The notes under the pieces: model-generated
The model's database searches: none
What the model was told of the DNA's origin: nothing
Seen by the model: only the letters and a program-made list of their open reading frames with translations
Shown here: in pieces, positions 1 through 6,895 of the stretch
Numbering within the stretch: position 1 is the stretch's first letter
Layout: the number at the start of each line of letters is the position of its first letter
Made by a program: the position numbers and the translations under genes
Assembly: GCA_002167365.1 (NCBI GenBank)
Contig: NHCU01000044.1
Span: 32,721-46,947 of the forward strand
Length of the DNA: 14,227 nt
Source: Betaproteobacteria bacterium TMED41
GTDB taxonomy: Bacteria; Pseudomonadota; Gammaproteobacteria; Burkholderiales; Burkholderiaceae_A
Direction: 5' to 3'

Positions 1-923
1 GGTTTTAGATCGCATATGACTGGTGTTTTTTTTCTGATACGTTCGAAATCATCAATTGTCCATTTTACCTTTGCGGCATTAGCGATGGCCAAAAAATGAA
101 GTACTGCATTAGTTGATCCACCTGTAGCCATAATTACTGCAACTGCATTTTCGATAGATTTTCTTGTAATAATATCTCTTGGTAAAATTTGGTTCTTGAC
201 TGCATTTGCCAATACTTTTGCCGACTGAAAAGCATTTGCTACTTTTTCATCGTCTTCATTGGACATTGTTGATGAAAACGGCAAGCTCATTCCCATTGCT
301 TCAAATGCCGAACTCATTGTATTAGCAGTAAACATACCACCGCAAGATCCAGATCCTGGGCAAGATCTTTTTTCTATTTCATACAGCTCTTTTTCATCAA
401 TTTTACCGGCAGCGAATTGACCGACAGCCTCAAATGAAGAAACAATTGTTAAATCCTTACCATTGTAATTTCCAGGCTTTATGGTTCCACCATAGACATA
501 GATGGCAGGCACATTCACTCTAGCTATTGCCATCATGCCTCCAGGCATATTTTTGTCACACCCCCCTATAACTATGAGTCCATCCATCCACTGACCATTT
601 GCACAGGTCTCAATGCAGTCTGCTATGACTTCCCTTGAAACAAGTGAGTATTTCATTCCCTCTGTGCCCATACTTATACCGTCGGAAATGGTTGGAGTTC
701 CAAACATTTGTGGGTTAGCTCCTGAAATTTTTAAACCATCATTTGCTGCATCAGCTAATCTCTGTAAACCACTATTACAAGGTGTTATTGTGGACTGACC
801 GTTTGCAATACCAACCATTGGTTTAGAAAAATCCTCCTTCTTGTAGCCCATGGCATAATACATTGACCGGTTTGGGGCTTTTGAAGGGCCTTTAGTAATG
901 TTACTTGAACGAAGTTCTTTCAT
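1..923 (-). CDS. ilvD: Dihydroxy-acid dehydratase, N-terminal 307 residues (cut by window edge)
   Basis: Cytoplasmic enzyme that dehydrates 2,3-dihydroxy acids to 2-keto acids, the third common step of valine and isoleucine synthesis. The reverse-strand frame is open from the ATG at 923 to the left edge. It reads MKELRSSNITKGPSKAPNRS at the start. Iron-sulfur ligand cysteines are visible at residue 49 (TPCNSG), 122 (GGCDKN) and 194 (SGSCGGMFTANTM), followed by ATGGSTNAVLH near 267-276 and DDFERIRKKTPVICDLK at the edge. The CNSG/GGCDKN pattern fits the shorter DHAD type (about 560 residues) rather than the 616-residue E. coli type, so roughly 250 residues should lie beyond the window. No good Shine-Dalgarno sequence precedes the ATG; the upstream DNA is A/T-rich. 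It is divergent from lgt. Identification is firm; the short-type assignment is inferred from motifs. Confidence 0.96.
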   Translation of the reverse strand, partial: MKELRSSNITKGPSKAPNRSMYYAMGYKKEDFSKPMVGIANGQSTITPCNSGLQRLADAANDGLKISGANPQMFGTPTISDGISMGTEGMKYSLVSREVIADCIETCANGQWMDGLIVIGGCDKNMPGGMMAIARVNVPAIYVYGGTIKPGNYNGKDLTIVSSFEAVGQFAAGKIDEKELYEIEKRSCPGSGSCGGMFTANTMSSAFEAMGMSLPFSSTMSNEDDEKVANAFQSAKVLANAVKNQILPRDIITRKSIENAVAVIMATGGSTNAVLHFLAIANAAKVKWTIDDFERIRKKTPVICDLK

Positions 924-955
924 ATTTTGTTAAAATTTTTCTTTTTTTTAATTGA

Positions 956-984
956 TTAAAGAATCCCCTAAACTTGTTTATAAC
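956..984 (+). promoter_or_regulatory. Possible sigma-70 promoter for lgt
   Basis: TATAAC (979-984, five of six to the -10 consensus) lies 17 bases after TTAAAG (956-961, three of six to TTGACA) and about 30 bases before the lgt ATG. It overlaps the candidate ilvD -10 on the other strand. Transcription from both would compete, but the match is weak. Confidence 0.25.
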
Positions 985-985
985 A
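977..985 (-). promoter_or_regulatory. Possible extended -10 promoter element for ilvD
   Basis: On the minus strand this reads TGTTATAAA, an extended -10 (TGn plus TATAAA), about 55 bases upstream of the ilvD ATG in the divergent ilvD/lgt gap. I see no good -35 at 17 bases, which an extended -10 may not need. In AT-rich DNA such a match can arise by chance. Confidence 0.3.
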
Positions 986-1013
986 TTTTTCTTTAATTAA
1001 TAGCTGTACAAAA

Positions 1014-1871
1014 ATGAGTAATATATTTATACACCCTGAATTTGATCCAATCGCAATGTGGCTTGGCCCATTTCCGGTCAGATGGTACGGAATAATGTAC
1101 CTAGTGGCTTTTATTTTTTTCTTGTTATTAGGAAAAAAACAACTAAAAAATAATTTTCGTTTTTCTGGTATCAGAAGAAGAGATCTTGACGATTTATTGG
1201 TTTATGGAATTTTTGGGGTCATCTTTGGCGGGCGATTTGGTTATGTCTTTTTTTACAACCCCTTATATTATTTTGCAAATCCTTTGGAAATTTTTGCTGT
1301 TTGGCAAGGAGGAATGTCTTTTCACGGTGGGCTTTTGGGTGTAGTTGGGTCGTTAATAATCTTTTCTTATAATAGACCTAAATTTGGCAGAAGAAAAATC
1401 GTTAAAAAGTTCAAATTGAGTTTTTGCTCTAGGTTTCTTATGGTTACTGATTTTGTTTCTCCTCTGGTTCCTTTGGGATTGATGTGCGGCAGAATTGGAA
1501 ATTTTATAAATGGAGAATTATACGGAAGGGTTGCAGATACACAGATAGTGAGTTGGGCGGTAATTTTTCCACAGTCAGGTACGTTAGACCCGCGGCATCC
1601 GTCGCAAATATATCAGGCATTTGGGGAGGGGTTTTTACTTTTTTTAATTTTATTCAATTTGTCAAAATTCAAACTCCCAATTGGAACACTTTCAGCCTCA
1701 TTTTTGATCGGCTATGGGTTTTTTCGATTTACCGCTGAAATTTTTAGAGAACCTGATTCACATTTAGGTTTTATATTCATCAATTTAACTTTGGGACAAT
1801 TACTTTGTTTACCAATGATTTTTTTTGGATTTGTGCTGTTGTATTACTCTAAAAAAAAGTTTGCACTGTAG
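1014..1871 (+). CDS. lgt: Phosphatidylglycerol--prolipoprotein diacylglyceryl transferase
   Basis: Inner-membrane enzyme that transfers diacylglycerol from phosphatidylglycerol to the lipobox cysteine of prolipoproteins, the first step of lipoprotein maturation. The 285-residue product is strongly hydrophobic with several membrane segments. Landmarks: PVRWYG (Tyr25), GGRFGYV (72-78), GGMSFHGG (His104), the signature GRIGNFINGELYGR (159-172, with Arg160, Asn163, Gly171) and FFRFTAEIFREPD (Arg238, Glu242, Arg245). These match the residues known as essential in E. coli Lgt. Between His104 and the Arg160 signature the protein is 16 residues longer than E. coli Lgt, owing to a basic stretch around 119-140. 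The ATG at 1014 gives the family's normal N-terminus, though no Shine-Dalgarno is visible. It converges on zapA with only six bases between stop codons. Confidence 0.97.
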   Translation: MSNIFIHPEFDPIAMWLGPFPVRWYGIMYLVAFIFFLLLGKKQLKNNFRFSGIRRRDLDDLLVYGIFGVIFGGRFGYVFFYNPLYYFANPLEIFAVWQGGMSFHGGLLGVVGSLIIFSYNRPKFGRRKIVKKFKLSFCSRFLMVTDFVSPLVPLGLMCGRIGNFINGELYGRVADTQIVSWAVIFPQSGTLDPRHPSQIYQAFGEGFLLFLILFNLSKFKLPIGTLSASFLIGYGFFRFTAEIFREPDSHLGFIFINLTLGQLLCLPMIFFGFVLLYYSKKKFAL

Positions 1872-1877
1872 GCAGCA

Positions 1878-2180
1878 TTACTCAAAAAGTTTTTCTTGAG
1901 GAGTTAATGCTTCATTGATTATTCCTTCAAGGTGTTCCAGTTTTTTTTCAACGCTAACATCTGATGCCTTTCCAGAGCTTAAAAAATCTCTGGCTAAAGT
2001 TAAAGATGCCATAATTGCTATTCTTTCTGTTGTGTGAACTTTATTTTTGCTTTTGACAGTTCGCATTCTCGAATCCAACAAAGCTAGGCAAGCATGAAAC
2101 ATTTCATGCTCCTCTTTTGGACAAACGAAATGATATTTTCTGTCGAGTATAGAAACAGTAATTGTATTTTCATCTTCCAT
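1878..2180 (-). CDS. zapA: Cell division protein ZapA
   Basis: Small cytoplasmic protein that binds FtsZ and bundles its filaments at the division site. The 100-residue product has the ZapA layout: an N-terminal globular part (ITVSILDRKYHFVCPKEEHE, the family's beta-hairpin and 'C/P-x-E-E' region), LLDSRMRTVKS, then ERIAIMASLTLARDFL (about 52-67), followed by a helical C-terminus suited to coiled-coil tetramer formation. It begins 20 bases after the zapB-like gene and is probably in the same transcript, which starts at fur. In many beta- and gammaproteobacteria the 6S RNA gene follows zapA. Here the stop is six bases from the convergent lgt stop, so 6S RNA is not at this site. Assignment is by family pattern and context. 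Confidence 0.92.
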   Translation of the reverse strand: MEDENTITVSILDRKYHFVCPKEEHEMFHACLALLDSRMRTVKSKNKVHTTERIAIMASLTLARDFLSSGKASDVSVEKKLEHLEGIINEALTPQEKLFE

Positions 2181-2200
2181 CCTAGTTTGTAGCCATAAGA

Positions 2201-2389
2201 TTATTGCCTTAGTGATAAAACATTATTAATTTTTTTTGAAGCAAGCGAAATTCTTTGGTTGAGCTGGTGACACTCCTTTTCTTTGAGAGAAAGTTTCTTT
2301 CCTAAAGCTAAGTTTTCCTCTTTCAATTTCTTATTATTATTTATCAATATTTTTACCTTTTCAATTAATTGATCTAAATCTGTAACCAT
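2201..2389 (-). CDS. ZapB-like small coiled-coil protein (TIGR02449-type)
   Basis: A small, heptad-rich protein of 62 residues from the ATG at 2389, or 66 from a GTG at 2401 that directly abuts the fur stop codon. The sequence (DLDQLIEKVKILINNNKKLK onward) has leucine/isoleucine spacing and charge typical of one long coiled coil, with no other domain. Small proteins of this kind next to zapA are annotated as TIGR02449/ZapB-like division factors; in E. coli ZapB joins ZapA to the division ring. I prefer the ATG because the coiled coil then starts close to the N-terminus, but neither start has a clear Shine-Dalgarno. It sits between fur and zapA. The role is inferred from neighbour and coiled-coil character, not from catalytic motifs. 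Confidence 0.78.
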   Translation of the reverse strand: MVTDLDQLIEKVKILINNNKKLKEENLALGKKLSLKEKECHQLNQRISLASKKINNVLSLRQ

Positions 2390-2401
2390 TTCAGGACGCA
2401 C

Positions 2402-2839
2402 TTATGTTGATCTTTTGAAACAACATTTTTTACATGACCCATAGAGGGTAAGAGAGTGATCTTTCACTGAAAAACCTTTCTCTTCTGCTATTTTATGTTG
2501 TCTTTTTTCTATTTCTGGGTCGACAAATTCCTCAACTTCACCGCATTCGATGCAAACTAAGTGGTCGTGATGGTGTCCCTCATTGAGCTCAAATACAGCT
2601 TTACCAGATTCAAAATTTGAACGAATTAAAATTCCAGCATGCTCAAATTGAGTTAATACACGATATACAGTGGCCAAACCAATGTCATTTGAACTACTGA
2701 GTAGTATTTTGAAAACATCATCCGCAGTCAAATGTCTGCGCGGCGATTTTTCAAAGACATCCAGGACGCTAACGCGAGCTGTAGTAACACGCAATCCTGT
2801 GTTCTTTAATTCTACAACATGTTCATCAATTGTACTCAT
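2402..2839 (-). CDS. fur: Ferric uptake regulator Fur
   Basis: Cytoplasmic iron-responsive repressor that, with Fe(II), binds Fur boxes to shut down iron uptake genes. The 145-residue product has the winged-helix domain (GLRVTTARVSVLDVF, RRHLTADDVF with His36, recognition helix DIGLATVYRVLTQFEHAGI at 52-70) and the dimer/metal domain: Glu84, HHHDH at 89-93, the CxxC pair Cys96/Cys99 and a second pair Cys136/Cys139. Residues His36, Glu84, His91 and His93 correspond to the regulatory metal site of E. coli Fur (His33, Glu81, His88, His90). Length is normal. It is divergent from bamE with a 42-base gap and is followed directly by the zapB-like gene and zapA. I could not find a convincing Fur box in the gap, so autoregulation is not shown. 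Confidence 0.97.
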   Translation of the reverse strand: MSTIDEHVVELKNTGLRVTTARVSVLDVFEKSPRRHLTADDVFKILLSSSNDIGLATVYRVLTQFEHAGILIRSNFESGKAVFELNEGHHHDHLVCIECGEVEEFVDPEIEKRQHKIAEEKGFSVKDHSLTLYGSCKKCCFKRST

Positions 2840-2881
2840 ATAGCACTCAATAGAGTAAAATATTAGGATACTATATTTATT

Positions 2882-3319
2882 ATGATTTCTCTAATGAATA
2901 AAATTCCATTCTGCAGAAGTATTTGCCTTATTTTGGCTTTTATTATTAACACTTCATGCACTTTTTTGAGAGATACTGGTAGTGAGAGAGCTTCATTTTG
3001 GGATGTATTTATGAAATCCACCCCTGAATGGTTGACTCCATATCAAGCAGATATAGTTCAAGGCAACTATATCAGTGAAAGTATGATTCTTCGGCTTAAA
3101 AAAGGCCAGACGAAGAAAGAAGTTCTAACTATTCTTGGTACTCCTCTTGTGGTTGATCCATTTAATCCCGATCGTTGGGATTATGTTTTTGATATAAAAA
3201 AAAATAGTGGAGTCAAAGAAAATAGAATTTTTTTTGTTGAGTTTGTCAATGAAGAGCTTAGTCGTTGGGAGGGAGATCCTGTCGAAAATTCTTTAGAAAT
3301 GATGATTCTTCCAAAATAA
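2882..3319 (+). CDS. bamE: Outer membrane assembly lipoprotein BamE (SmpA/OmlA family)
   Basis: Periplasm-facing lipoprotein of the BAM complex, which inserts beta-barrel proteins into the outer membrane. The 145-residue product begins with a hydrophobic signal peptide ending in NTSC, so Cys26 should be the lipidated residue. Asn at -3 is atypical, since Leu/Val/Ile is usual. The mature part carries the family core: QADIVQGNYISESMILRLKK, GQTKKEVLTILGTPLVVDPF, DRWDYVF and a final FVNEELSRWEGDP. An internal ATG at 2894 (Met5) would shorten the signal but keep it functional. Neither start has a clear Shine-Dalgarno, and a TATATT (2872-2877) lies so close that a leaderless or Met5 start is possible. 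It is divergent from fur and is followed after 31 bases by dapB, likely one operon. Lgt, encoded upstream in this window, would modify it. Confidence 0.94.
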   Translation: MISLMNKIPFCRSICLILAFIINTSCTFLRDTGSERASFWDVFMKSTPEWLTPYQADIVQGNYISESMILRLKKGQTKKEVLTILGTPLVVDPFNPDRWDYVFDIKKNSGVKENRIFFVEFVNEELSRWEGDPVENSLEMMILPK

Positions 3320-3350
3320 ACTTGTTTAATCACTCTTTTGGGAAACCACA

Positions 3351-4175
3351 GTGGCCGAAATTGCAGAGGATAAAATCATAAAAGTTGCTGTTTCTGGGGC
3401 AAGTGGACGTATGGGGAAAGCTATAATTACACAAATTATTTCTAACCCTTATTTTCAACTTGTTGCAGCTTTCGATCGCTCTAATTCAAGTTTAGTGGGT
3501 TCAGATGCTACCGCCTTTATTGGCAAGACTTCAGGAATTATGATTGCTTCAGAATTTTCAAAACCACTCACTTCTACTCCAGATGTATTGATAGACTTTA
3601 CACTTCCTGTTTCCACTATTAATCTTCTGGAATTTTGTGAAAAATATAAAATACCTGCTGTCATTGGAACAACAGGCTTTTCAAGTGAGGAAAAAAGAAA
3701 AATAGCTAATTTTGCCGAAAAATATGGCGCTGTGTTTTCACCTAACATGAGCCCTGGAGTTAATATTACATTTAAATTGTTAGAAAATGCGGCTAGTTTT
3801 TTTACAGATGAATATGATGTAGAAATTATTGAATCTCATCATAGAAATAAAGTCGATGCCCCTTCAGGAACAGCTCTTGCAATGGCAAAAATATTATCCT
3901 CTGTTAAAAAAAATTTAATTGAAAGTGAATATTGCTTTGGAAGAAAAGGAGTCACTGGAACGCGCAAAAAAAACGAAATAGGTTTTTCTGTTGTCAGGGG
4001 AGGAGATATAGTTGGAGAACATTCGGTAATTTTTGCAGGCATAGGTGAGACGATTGAGTTGACTCATAAATCCTCTTCAAGAGACTCTTACTCAAAGGGA
4101 GCTTTGTTAGCTGCAAAATTTTTGTGTGAAAATACCCCCGGGCTTTATTCAATGAACGACGTTCTTAGCCTTTAA
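3351..4175 (+). CDS. dapB: 4-hydroxy-tetrahydrodipicolinate reductase
   Basis: Cytoplasmic NAD(P)H-dependent enzyme of the diaminopimelate/lysine pathway that reduces 4-hydroxy-tetrahydrodipicolinate to tetrahydrodipicolinate, feeding peptidoglycan and lysine synthesis. The 274-residue length matches the E. coli enzyme (273). The N-terminal Rossmann motif GASGRMG is at 16-22, DFTLP at 82-86, GTTGF at 106-110, and the substrate-binding/catalytic motif ESHHRNKVDAPSGTA at 161-175, with His163/His164 and Lys167. The GTG at 3351 is the only sensible start: the Rossmann strand KVAVSGASG begins ten residues in, and no ATG lies between. A weak GGGA precedes it. It follows bamE by 31 bases and converges on recN with 12 bases between stops; no terminator hairpin is visible there. 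Confidence 0.97.
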   Translation: MAEIAEDKIIKVAVSGASGRMGKAIITQIISNPYFQLVAAFDRSNSSLVGSDATAFIGKTSGIMIASEFSKPLTSTPDVLIDFTLPVSTINLLEFCEKYKIPAVIGTTGFSSEEKRKIANFAEKYGAVFSPNMSPGVNITFKLLENAASFFTDEYDVEIIESHHRNKVDAPSGTALAMAKILSSVKKNLIESEYCFGRKGVTGTRKKNEIGFSVVRGGDIVGEHSVIFAGIGETIELTHKSSSRDSYSKGALLAAKFLCENTPGLYSMNDVLSL

Positions 4176-4187
4176 AACTTAATTCAA

Positions 4188-5852
4188 TTATTTGTTTAAC
4201 AATGCTTTTGCGTGAATTACTGAGGCATTTAACTGTTCTTTGCTTCCAAGCATTCTGGCTATTTCTTCAACCCGGTCAACATCTTCAATTTGTCGAACGA
4301 GGCTAGTTGGAAGGTTGTTAGTTTCAGTTTTGGAAATGGAAAAATGACTATGGCCTTTTGCGGCAATTTGAGGGAGGTGTGTTACACACAAAATTTGTTG
4401 ATCCTTCCCTAACAAATCAAGTAATTTTCCGACTATATGAGCTGTATTGCCTCCAATACCAGCATCAACTTCATCAAAAATTAAGCTTGGAGTTTTTGAA
4501 GCATTTGCCATAACAACTGAAATTGCTAAGCTTATTCTAGATAACTCACCACCAGATGCAATTTTACTAATTTTTAAGACTTTTTCAATTCCAGTATGCT
4601 TTATTTTAAAATTAACTTCATCCAGTCCTGATGGACTTGCTTCATATTTTTTTGAAATTTCAACATACAGTTCAGTACTTTCCATTGCTAATTTTTTGAG
4701 CCAGTCTGATACTAAAGCTTGAAAACTTTTGGCAGAATTTATTCTTTGTTCACTTATAAATTTTGCCATACTGAAGTATTTTTCTTGAAGTTTTTTCTCA
4801 TTGGAAATTAAAGCTTCTAAGTTACTTTTGGTCTCTATTTCTAAGAGCTCACTTTTGCATTGATCTAAAACCCCCTCAAGTTCCTCAGGTTTACAACCAA
4901 TTTTTTGTGAGGTGTGAAAAATTTCAGATAGTCTCTCTGAAGCTTGTTGATATGCGTGTGGATCTAAATCATTTTGACCTAAATATCGACTTAGATTGTC
5001 AGTGGCGTCTTTTAATTCAATTAGAGATTGCTCGATAGATTTAGAGATTTGTTCAAAAAATTTATCATTATTAGTTAAATTTGAAATTCTTTTTTGTAGC
5101 TTTTCAATTTTACTGATTATTGAGCCGTCGCTCTGTTGAAATAAATTTAAGGCTTCTTCAACAGTGCTTAGTATTTCTGCCATTACCGATAGTTTTTTTT
5201 CTTTTGATGAAACTTCAACCCATTCATTTTCGTGTAAGTTTAGGTTTTCAATTAATGACATTTTCCAGTTTGCTTGAATTTTTAATTGTTCCAGAGATTG
5301 ATTTTTTTCACGTGCTTTTGACAAATTGACTTTACAGCTACTCCATTTATCCCAAAGTTGTTTTAATTGTTCTACATTTGATTTGATGTTGGCAAAATCG
5401 TCTAAAATTTTTCTCTGGTATTCAGGAATTAAAAGCTTTTGATGAGCATTTTGACTGTGAATTTCCATCAACCATTCACCAATTTCCTTAACTTGATTAA
5501 CGGAACTGTTGTGTCCATTAATCCACGCCCTAGATTTGCCGGATTTTTCAATGACTCTTCTTATAAAAATTTCATTTGAATCAAAATCAAATCCAAATTG
5601 TTGACACCATCCCAAGAGTAATTCTTTTAATTTTGGTGAAGAAATCTTAAAAAATGCTGTTATTTCAGCTTTTTCAGAACCTTCCCGTATTTTGAGAGTT
5701 GTTGCTCTTTTACCAAGTAGCAGTGCTAGAGCATCAATTATCATTGATTTGCCAGCCCCTGTTTCTCCTGTAAATACAGTAAAACCATCCTCGAAATTTA
5801 ATTCGAGATGTTCGACAATGACAAAATTTTTTATTATTAAACTTTGAAGCAT
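4188..5852 (-). CDS. recN: DNA repair protein RecN
   Basis: SMC-like ATPase that acts early in recombinational repair of double-strand breaks. The 554-residue length is that of E. coli RecN (553). Walker A GETGAGKS lies at 29-36, the ABC signature SGGELSR at about 433-439, Walker B LIFDEVDAGIGG at about 457-468, and the H-loop region THLPQIAAKG at about 491-500. The roughly 150-380 region is the shorter coiled-coil arm typical of RecN rather than the long SMC arms. It lies 22 bases downstream of nadK and is probably co-transcribed with it. I see no LexA-type palindrome directly upstream, so SOS control, if any, would act at the nadK promoter or be absent. Confidence 0.97.
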   Translation of the reverse strand: MLQSLIIKNFVIVEHLELNFEDGFTVFTGETGAGKSMIIDALALLLGKRATTLKIREGSEKAEITAFFKISSPKLKELLLGWCQQFGFDFDSNEIFIRRVIEKSGKSRAWINGHNSSVNQVKEIGEWLMEIHSQNAHQKLLIPEYQRKILDDFANIKSNVEQLKQLWDKWSSCKVNLSKAREKNQSLEQLKIQANWKMSLIENLNLHENEWVEVSSKEKKLSVMAEILSTVEEALNLFQQSDGSIISKIEKLQKRISNLTNNDKFFEQISKSIEQSLIELKDATDNLSRYLGQNDLDPHAYQQASERLSEIFHTSQKIGCKPEELEGVLDQCKSELLEIETKSNLEALISNEKKLQEKYFSMAKFISEQRINSAKSFQALVSDWLKKLAMESTELYVEISKKYEASPSGLDEVNFKIKHTGIEKVLKISKIASGGELSRISLAISVVMANASKTPSLIFDEVDAGIGGNTAHIVGKLLDLLGKDQQILCVTHLPQIAAKGHSHFSISKTETNNLPTSLVRQIEDVDRVEEIARMLGSKEQLNASVIHAKALLNK

Positions 5853-5874
5853 TTGGCTATCGAAAATTTATTAT

Positions 5875-6831
5875 TTACTTCGGTAGTTTCGGATCAGGTA
5901 ATCCTACACGAATTGGGTTTGAACTCCAATTTAACTTCCTTCTTAAAACTGAAAAATAATCATAATTACTCGGATGAAGAAGGAAGACCGGGTACTTTGA
6001 TCGTTTTATGAGAATTGTGTCATTGTCTTGTAATTCGGCAATAGTTTGCATGTCGCAATGTAAAGCAGTTCCCTTTCCGTTTTTTATTACAATTTTTGTC
6101 TCAACATCGATTGGCAATACAATTGGCCTACTAGATAGTGCTTGAGGAGCCACTGGAACAAGGGCTAAAGCTTTAAGCTTGGGGTGAATTATGGGGCCAT
6201 GAACCGACAAAGCATATGCTGTTGATCCTGTTGGAGTGCAAACAATTAATCCATCACCTCTGATGGTTTGTAAATAGCTACTGTCGATAAAGATATCAAG
6301 TTCGACCATATGACTTATGGCTCCTCTACTGACAACGGCATCATTAAAAGCAGGGGCATTAAAAATAGATTCTGTTCTATTCGTTCTATTTGATTTACGT
6401 AAAACTTTCACATCAAACATGTCCCTACTCTCAATTAAGCCTTCGCCTTTAATTAAGGGGGCCAAACTATCATTAAGGTTTTCAACATCAAGATCAGTGG
6501 TAAATCCTAATTTGCCTTGATTAATTCCAAGCACCTGCACCTTAGCAGATGCTAGTTGTCTGGCAACACCCAAAAGGGTGCCATCGCCTCCGAGCACTAA
6601 CGCTAAATCAATGGAATTTTTAAGTGTTGCAATTGTCTCAATTTCTATAGGTTTTCCATCGATATTACTGTTTTTGTTAATAAATGAAGCCTTTGCAGTT
6701 GAGCTCTCCACAGTTACATGAATATTTGGAGCAACATTTTTAACAATGACAAAAATTTTTTCGATGATATCGAATTGGTTAGTGTTATTGGGTTTTCCAA
6801 AAATGCCAATTTTGTTTATTTTTAATTTCAT
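5875..6831 (-). CDS. nadK: NAD kinase
   Basis: Cytoplasmic enzyme that phosphorylates NAD to NADP using ATP or polyphosphate. The 318-residue product has the family hallmarks: LVLGGDGTLLGVAR with the GGDGT motif at 81-85, GINQGKLGFTTD near 103-114, and RGDGLIVCTPTGSTAYALSVHGPIIHP, the glycine-rich second conserved region. It is longer than E. coli NadK (292), partly through a C-terminal tail (SNPIRVGLPDPKLPK) beyond the usual end at LRRKLNW. The ATG at 6831 starts right before the first beta strand (KINKIGIFGKP), as expected. An AAAGGA lies too far upstream (about 24 bases) to serve this start. It is divergent from hrcA and precedes recN. Confidence 0.96.
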   Translation of the reverse strand: MKLKINKIGIFGKPNNTNQFDIIEKIFVIVKNVAPNIHVTVESSTAKASFINKNSNIDGKPIEIETIATLKNSIDLALVLGGDGTLLGVARQLASAKVQVLGINQGKLGFTTDLDVENLNDSLAPLIKGEGLIESRDMFDVKVLRKSNRTNRTESIFNAPAFNDAVVSRGAISHMVELDIFIDSSYLQTIRGDGLIVCTPTGSTAYALSVHGPIIHPKLKALALVPVAPQALSSRPIVLPIDVETKIVIKNGKGTALHCDMQTIAELQDNDTILIKRSKYPVFLLHPSNYDYFSVLRRKLNWSSNPIRVGLPDPKLPK

Positions 6832-6895
6832 GATCGAATATAAACTAAGTCCTTTAATTGCATTAAATCATATGTTAGAGAAAATCAGATAAATT

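Noticed and set aside
613..798. Plus-strand open frame of 61 codons at the left end
   Set aside because: It is antisense to ilvD, whose reverse-strand frame shows clear family motifs across the same bases.
1872..1877. 6S RNA gene expected after zapA
   Set aside because: Only six bases separate the zapA and lgt stops, so the usual position is empty; ssrS must be elsewhere if present.
1881..1900. Hairpin CTCAA...TTGAG at the lgt/zapA convergent end
   Set aside because: Only five base pairs with a ten-base loop, inside zapA coding sequence and without a following T run; not a credible terminator.
2840..2865. CIRCE-like half site ATAGCACTC just upstream of fur
   Set aside because: The left half matches eight of nine bases, but the sequence nine bases on (AAATATTAG) is not GAGTGCTAA, so there is no inverted repeat of the CIRCE type. 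A single nine-base half match is weak evidence.
2849..2885. Possible Fur box between fur and bamE
   Set aside because: The best alignment (from GATACTATATTT) matches fewer than half of the 19 consensus positions, as expected by chance in A/T-rich DNA.
5853..5874. LexA-type operator before recN
   Set aside because: The 22-base nadK-recN gap contains no CTGT-N8-ACAG-like palindrome.
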